From Allobosea vaviloviae (GTDB taxonomy: Bacteria > Pseudomonadota > Alphaproteobacteria > Rhizobiales > Beijerinckiaceae): a stretch of DNA of 64,000 bases. Location of the stretch: NCBI RefSeq assembly GCF_001298265.1, contig NZ_LGSZ01000048.1:186001-250000 (forward strand). Reading direction: 5' to 3'. Positions 60,134 to 64,000 of the stretch are shown one piece after another. Each line of letters starts with the position of its first letter. The stretch's first letter is position 1. The position numbers were made by a program, and so were the translations under genes. The notes beneath the pieces were generated by a model. The model did no database searches. It worked only from the letters and a program-made list of their open reading frames with translations, and had not been told where the DNA came from.

Positions 60134-61747
60134 GTGAGCACACCGAACCAGCGTGATTTCGAGCAGCCCGGCCGTTCGGTGGTGATGGGCCGGCGCGGCA
60201 TGGCCGCGACCTCGCACCCGACCGCGACGCTCACCGCGATCTCGATCCTGCAGGCGGGCGGCAACGCGATCGATGCGGCGGTGGCGGCCTGCGCCGTGCA
60301 ATGCGTCGTCGAGCCGGGCTCGACCGGCATCGGCGGCGATTGCTTCGTGCTGCTGGCGGCTGGCGGCAGCGACAAGGTCATCGCCTATGACGGCTCGGGC
60401 CGCGCGCCGGCGGCCGCAACGCTCGACTGGTATCTTGAGCATGGCTTCACGGAGATCCCGCGCCAGTCCGCCCATGCCGTGACCGTTCCCGGCTCCGTCG
60501 AGGCGTGGGCGACGCTGGTCAAGGACCATGGCCGCCTGCCGTTGGCGCAGCTGCTGGAACCGGCCATCGCACTCGCCCGCGACGGCTATGCGGTGGCGCC
60601 GCGCGTCGCGGCCGACTGGGCCGGGCAGGCCGCGCTGCTGGCCAAGGATCCGCACGCCGCCCGCGTCTTCCTGCCGGGCGGGCGGGCGCCGCTGGCGGGC
60701 GAGGTCCACCACCAGCGCGAGCTGGCAGCGACGCTGCAGGCCATCGCCGAGCGCGGACCGGACGCCTTCTATGAAGGCGAGATCGCGCAGGACATGGTCG
60801 ACCGCCTGCGCGAGCTCGGCGGGCTGCACACGCTGGAGGATTTCAAGGAGGCGAAGGGCGGCTATGTCACGCCGATCAAGACAAGCTTCCGCGGCCACGA
60901 GGTGCATGAATGCCCGCCCGCCGGCCAGGGCGTGATCGCGCTGATGATCCTCAACATCCTGTCGGGCTTCGAGCCGGGCGACGACCCGCTCTCGGCGGAC
61001 CGCCTGCATGTCGAGATCGAAGCGTCGCGGCTGGCCTACTCCGTCCGCGACGCGGTTCTGGCCGATCCGAGCCAGAGCAAGGTGCCGCTGGACTGGCTGT
61101 TGTCCGAGGAGCTGGCGGCGGAGCTGCGCGGCAAGATCGACCTGAAGCAGGCGATCACGGAACTGCCCTCCTTCTCGGCCTCGGCGGTCGAGCACGCCGA
61201 TACGGTCTATATCAGCGTCGTCGACGGCGACGGCATGGCGGTGAGCTTCATCAACTCGGTCTTCAACCCCTATGGCGCCGCATTGGTCGCACCCAAGAGC
61301 GGCGTGCTGCTGCAGAACCGCGGCCAGGGCTTCGTGCTCAAGGCCGGACACCCCAATGCGATCGCGCCGCGCAAGCGCCCGCTGCACACGATCATTCCGG
61401 GCATGATGACGCGCGACGGCAAGGTCTGCCTGTCCTTCGGCGTGATGGGCGGCCATTATCAGGCGATGGGCCATGCCCATCTCGTCAGCAAGCTGGTCGA
61501 CTACGGCCTCGACCTGCAGAGCGCGATCTCGCTGCCGCGTGTCTTCCCGCGCCCGGGCCAGACGGCAATCGAGGCGGAAAAGACGCTGCCTGCGGCGGTG
61601 AAGGCCGAGCTGGAGCGGCGCGGCTTCTCCTTCACGGCGCCGGCGGCCGCGATCGGCGGCGGGCAGGCGATCGCGATCGACCATGAGCGCGGCGTGCTGC
61701 TCGCAGGCTCCGACCACCGCAAGGACGGCTGCGCGCTGGGGTGGTGA
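60134..61747 (+). CDS. ggt: Gamma-glutamyltransferase
   Basis: A 537-residue Ntn-hydrolase of the gamma-glutamyltranspeptidase family. Key segments are GGNAIDAAVAACAVQCVVEPGSTGIGGD, DGSGRAPAAA, and the autoprocessing site before the catalytic Thr in HADTVYISVVD. No signal peptide is visible, so it may be cytoplasmic, as some alphaproteobacterial GGT-like acylases are. It starts at GTG 60134 after GGAGAG. It cleaves gamma-glutamyl bonds of glutathione or acts on acyl-like substrates. Confidence 0.88.
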   Translation: MSTPNQRDFEQPGRSVVMGRRGMAATSHPTATLTAISILQAGGNAIDAAVAACAVQCVVEPGSTGIGGDCFVLLAAGGSDKVIAYDGSGRAPAAATLDWYLEHGFTEIPRQSAHAVTVPGSVEAWATLVKDHGRLPLAQLLEPAIALARDGYAVAPRVAADWAGQAALLAKDPHAARVFLPGGRAPLAGEVHHQRELAATLQAIAERGPDAFYEGEIAQDMVDRLRELGGLHTLEDFKEAKGGYVTPIKTSFRGHEVHECPPAGQGVIALMILNILSGFEPGDDPLSADRLHVEIEASRLAYSVRDAVLADPSQSKVPLDWLLSEELAAELRGKIDLKQAITELPSFSASAVEHADTVYISVVDGDGMAVSFINSVFNPYGAALVAPKSGVLLQNRGQGFVLKAGHPNAIAPRKRPLHTIIPGMMTRDGKVCLSFGVMGGHYQAMGHAHLVSKLVDYGLDLQSAISLPRVFPRPGQTAIEAEKTLPAAVKAELERRGFSFTAPAAAIGGGQAIAIDHERGVLLAGSDHRKDGCALGW

Positions 61748-61943
61748 CGGAGCGCAGAGCCCACCGGGGGGCGCCAGACGGTCTCGCTAGGTCCCTCTGG
61801 TGGGGCAGCACCGTGCGCCGGGCGCTTTTGCCGGCGCATCCACTATGTGAATGACGTGGCAGCGGCATGGCTCCCCTACCATCGAGACGTGAACTGGCGT
61901 GATCGCGACTTCGGGCGCGGATCTGGATCGCGAGGAACCGTCG

Positions 61944-63104
61944 ATGGCAATGCTGTACACCATGCGCAAGCTGAGCTGGAGCGTCATCTGCTCGCGCGGA
62001 AACCAGTACTTCTGGTGGGCCTATCATTTCGACGGCAAAAGCTCAGTGACCTGGGTCGACGAAAACAACAAGATGACCGGGAGCGGAACCTACAAGATCA
62101 CCGGCAATGTCATGAAAATGACGTGGTTCAAATCGGCCACGACCGAGTCCTGGGATGTCCCGATCGACACGAACAACTGGACCGGCCGCTGCCGAATGAA
62201 GGGACTGGACTATCAACTCGTCGCCAAGGCGCGAAATTTCAAGCCGGCGCCGGAGGACGAGATCGAGCCCGCCTATCAGGAGATCAGGTCGCCGGCGGAA
62301 AAGACCGCGATGCTGGAGCAGTGCTCGCAGGCACTCGGCTACATCGTGCACTCGCAGACCAATATGGAAATCTGGTTGAGCACCGTCGCGATCTGTTACG
62401 GCAGCGCCTATCAGTCCTTCAACTCGGTCATGAACGAGATCTCGGCCACGCAGAAGCTCGCTTACGACGTCCTGCTTCAGCTCTCGCTCGCATTTCTGGG
62501 AGGGGCTGGCGGCGCCGCGGCCGGGCTGGTGGCCGGAAAGGTCGTCAAGGAGGTGATGGCAAGCGCAGCGGGCCAGAGCTTTATCATCGACGGCATCAAG
62601 GACATGGCCAAGTACTCGATCCGTACCACCGGAGCGGAGGTCTTCAAAGCGCGGAACGGCGCTCGAATGCCGGTCGAACCTTTCCTTTGGAAGGAGAACG
62701 TCAGGCGCGTCGTGCTGGCCGAATTCGGTCTTGCCACAGCGGGGCTGAATTTCTGGCGCGAGGGCATCAACAATGACAACGACTATCTTCCTGCCGGGTT
62801 CGATCCGCTCGCCGAAATCAAGCAGGACCTCCAGATCACGGCCAACGGGCAGCGGATTCCAGTCAACAATCTGCCGCCGCTCGACGAGAACGCGCTCCAG
62901 TTCGCCTATGAACGCAGCTGGCTCGTAGGCTGGCTCGAAAAATGCGCCGACAGCGTCACGGTCATACCCGGCGTACGCGCTTCGGTTGCCGACACCCTGA
63001 CCGACTACGGTCTCAGGATCGGGGTCTCGAACATCAGACAGCTGGTCAAGAACGCCATTCCGATCGACTACGACCCGATGCTGATATACGGCGCGCCGCA
63101 ATAG
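61944..63104 (+). CDS. Orphan protein with beta-rich N-domain and glycine-zipper hydrophobic segment
   Basis: I do not recognise this 386-residue protein. The N-terminal 95 residues are beta-rich and aromatic (QYFWWAYHFDGKSSVTWVD, GTYKITGNVMKMTWF), like a small barrel. Residues about 176-205 form a hydrophobic glycine-zipper stretch (LAFLGGAGGAAAGLVAGKV), a pattern seen in pore-forming or membrane-inserting proteins. The C-terminal 180 residues look mixed alpha/beta. GAGGAA at 61932-61937 fixes ATG 61944. No signal peptide is seen. It is convergent with lepA and not clearly linked to any neighbour. Confidence 0.65.
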   Translation: MAMLYTMRKLSWSVICSRGNQYFWWAYHFDGKSSVTWVDENNKMTGSGTYKITGNVMKMTWFKSATTESWDVPIDTNNWTGRCRMKGLDYQLVAKARNFKPAPEDEIEPAYQEIRSPAEKTAMLEQCSQALGYIVHSQTNMEIWLSTVAICYGSAYQSFNSVMNEISATQKLAYDVLLQLSLAFLGGAGGAAAGLVAGKVVKEVMASAAGQSFIIDGIKDMAKYSIRTTGAEVFKARNGARMPVEPFLWKENVRRVVLAEFGLATAGLNFWREGINNDNDYLPAGFDPLAEIKQDLQITANGQRIPVNNLPPLDENALQFAYERSWLVGWLEKCADSVTVIPGVRASVADTLTDYGLRIGVSNIRQLVKNAIPIDYDPMLIYGAPQ

Positions 63105-63122
63105 GCGCGGGGATGACAGCGC

Positions 63123-64000
63123 TCAAGAATCCATCTTCAGCGCCGCGATGAAGGCTTCCTGCGGGATTTCGACCTTGCCGAACTGCCGCATCTTCTTCTT
63201 GCCTTCCTTCTGCTTGTCCAGAAGCTTGCGCTTGCGCGAGGCATCGCCGCCATAGCACTTGGCCGTGACGTCCTTGCGCAGCGCGCGGATGGTCTCGCGT
63301 GCGATGATCTTGCCGCCGATCGCCGCCTGGACGGGGATCTGGAACATGTGCGGCGGGATCAGGTCCTTGAGCTTCTCGCACATGGCGCGACCGCGGGCAT
63401 CCGCGCGTGAGCGGTGGACCAGCATGGACAAGGCGTCCACCGGCTCGGCATTGACAAGGATCGACATGCGCACGAGGTCGCCCTCGCGATAGTCGGTGAT
63501 GGCATAGTCGAAGGAGGCATAGCCCTTCGAGATCGACTTCAGCCGGTCGTAGAAGTCGAACACCACCTCGTTCAGCGGCAGGTCGTAGATGACCTTGGCG
63601 CGCGAGCCGACATAGGACAGGTCGGTCTGAACGCCGCGACGGTCCTGGCAGAGCTTCAGGACCGAGCCGAGATATTCGTCGGGCGTAAAGATCGTCGCCT
63701 TGATCCAGGGCTCCTCGATCGTCTCGATCTTCATGACGTCGGGCATATCGGCGGGGTTGTGCAGTTCCAGCACCGTGCCGTCGCGCAGGTTCAGGTGATA
63801 GACCACCGAGGGCGCGGTCGAGATCAGGTTGAGGTTGAACTCGCGCTCCAGCCGCTCCTGGATGATCTCCAGATGCAGCAGCCCGAGGAAGCCGCAGCGG
63901 AAGCCGAAGCCGAGCGCGGCGGAGGTTTCCATCTCGTAGGAGAAGCTGGCGTCGTTCAGGCGCAGGCGCGACATGGCGGAGCGCAGCACCTCGAAATCGG
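63123..64000 (-). CDS. lepA: Elongation factor 4 (LepA), C-terminal part
   Basis: The last 292 or so codons of lepA; the gene runs out at the right window edge. Visible are [23 protein letters not shown] (domain III), [11 protein letters not shown], and the LepA-specific C-terminal domain with [20 protein letters not shown] and [31 protein letters not shown] basic tail. EF4 back-translocates ribosomes and is a highly conserved housekeeping GTPase. The G domain is outside the window. Confidence 0.96.
   Translation of the reverse strand, partial: DFEVLRSAMSRLRLNDASFSYEMETSAALGFGFRCGFLGLLHLEIIQERLEREFNLNLISTAPSVVYHLNLRDGTVLELHNPADMPDVMKIETIEEPWIKATIFTPDEYLGSVLKLCQDRRGVQTDLSYVGSRAKVIYDLPLNEVVFDFYDRLKSISKGYASFDYAITDYREGDLVRMSILVNAEPVDALSMLVHRSRADARGRAMCEKLKDLIPPHMFQIPVQAAIGGKIIARETIRALRKDVTAKCYGGDASRKRKLLDKQKEGKKKMRQFGKVEIPQEAFIAALKMDS

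Noticed and set aside
59027..61717. 896-codon minus-strand frame joining nitronate monooxygenase with an antisense reading of ggt
   Set aside because: Only the part up to about 59953 matches a family. The rest lies antisense to a complete gamma-glutamyltransferase gene.

Overview
The window looks like chromosomal DNA of a high-GC alphaproteobacterium of the order Hyphomicrobiales (Rhizobiales), possibly near Bosea or Methylobacteriaceae. This rests on the strong G/C third-position bias, an NAD-dependent formate dehydrogenase of the FdsGBACD type under a LysR regulator, an OlsB-type ornithine lipid enzyme, and two short inverted repeats of kinds common in this group. The genus is an inference. 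I saw no transposase, integrase, CRISPR array, rRNA gene or phage gene.

1-24 kb is a surface-glycan locus. A plus-strand run (755-8499) holds two extended SDR enzymes, a GmhA-like SIS isomerase, a transketolase split into two genes, a medium-chain dehydrogenase, a HAD phosphatase, an APH-fold kinase and a methyltransferase. An RfaE-type nucleotidyltransferase, cut by the window edge, is divergent at its left. Together these look like a module that builds an unusual nucleotide-activated sugar, perhaps a heptose or a two-carbon-branched sugar. Next come an O-acetylation pair (MBOAT plus SGNH) and an ABC-2 glycan exporter (Wzm/Wzt type) whose ATPase carries a duplicated C-terminal domain. A minus-strand block (14452-22467) has four methyltransferases, two of them zinc-finger sugar C-methyltransferases, plus a WbuC-like cupin, an RmlD-like SDR and a 656-residue protein I cannot place. 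A GT2 glycosyltransferase closes the locus.

24-39 kb is mixed core and housekeeping DNA: aldo/keto reductase, TIM-barrel isomerase, HAD hydrolase, MsrQ, an MFS exporter, UppP, a GST, QueG with an SDR gene, OlsB, a hybrid histidine kinase, a ComM-type AAA protein, a small membrane protein and tRNA-Ser(GGA).

39-46.3 kb carries LysR-fdsG-fdsB-fdsA-fdhD-fdsD, a soluble molybdenum formate dehydrogenase that feeds electrons from formate to NAD+. A LysR-type T-N11-A palindrome lies in front of fdsG. FdsG has a histidine-rich insert.

46.4-55.1 kb (minus strand) is a complete kdp operon: a 26-codon ORF, kdpF, A, B, C, D, E and, overlapping kdpE, a PtsN-like EIIA gene. 55.1-55.6 kb has no intact gene and probably holds the kdp promoter.

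55.6-64 kb holds an ABC solute-binding protein, a FAD reductase with a 12-C homopolymer in its coding sequence, a small secreted PsiF-like protein, a nitronate monooxygenase, a gamma-glutamyltransferase, an orphan protein with a glycine-zipper hydrophobic segment, and the 3' part of lepA. Gene starts were chosen from Shine-Dalgarno spacing, overlap with neighbours and remembered family N-termini. No database search was run.
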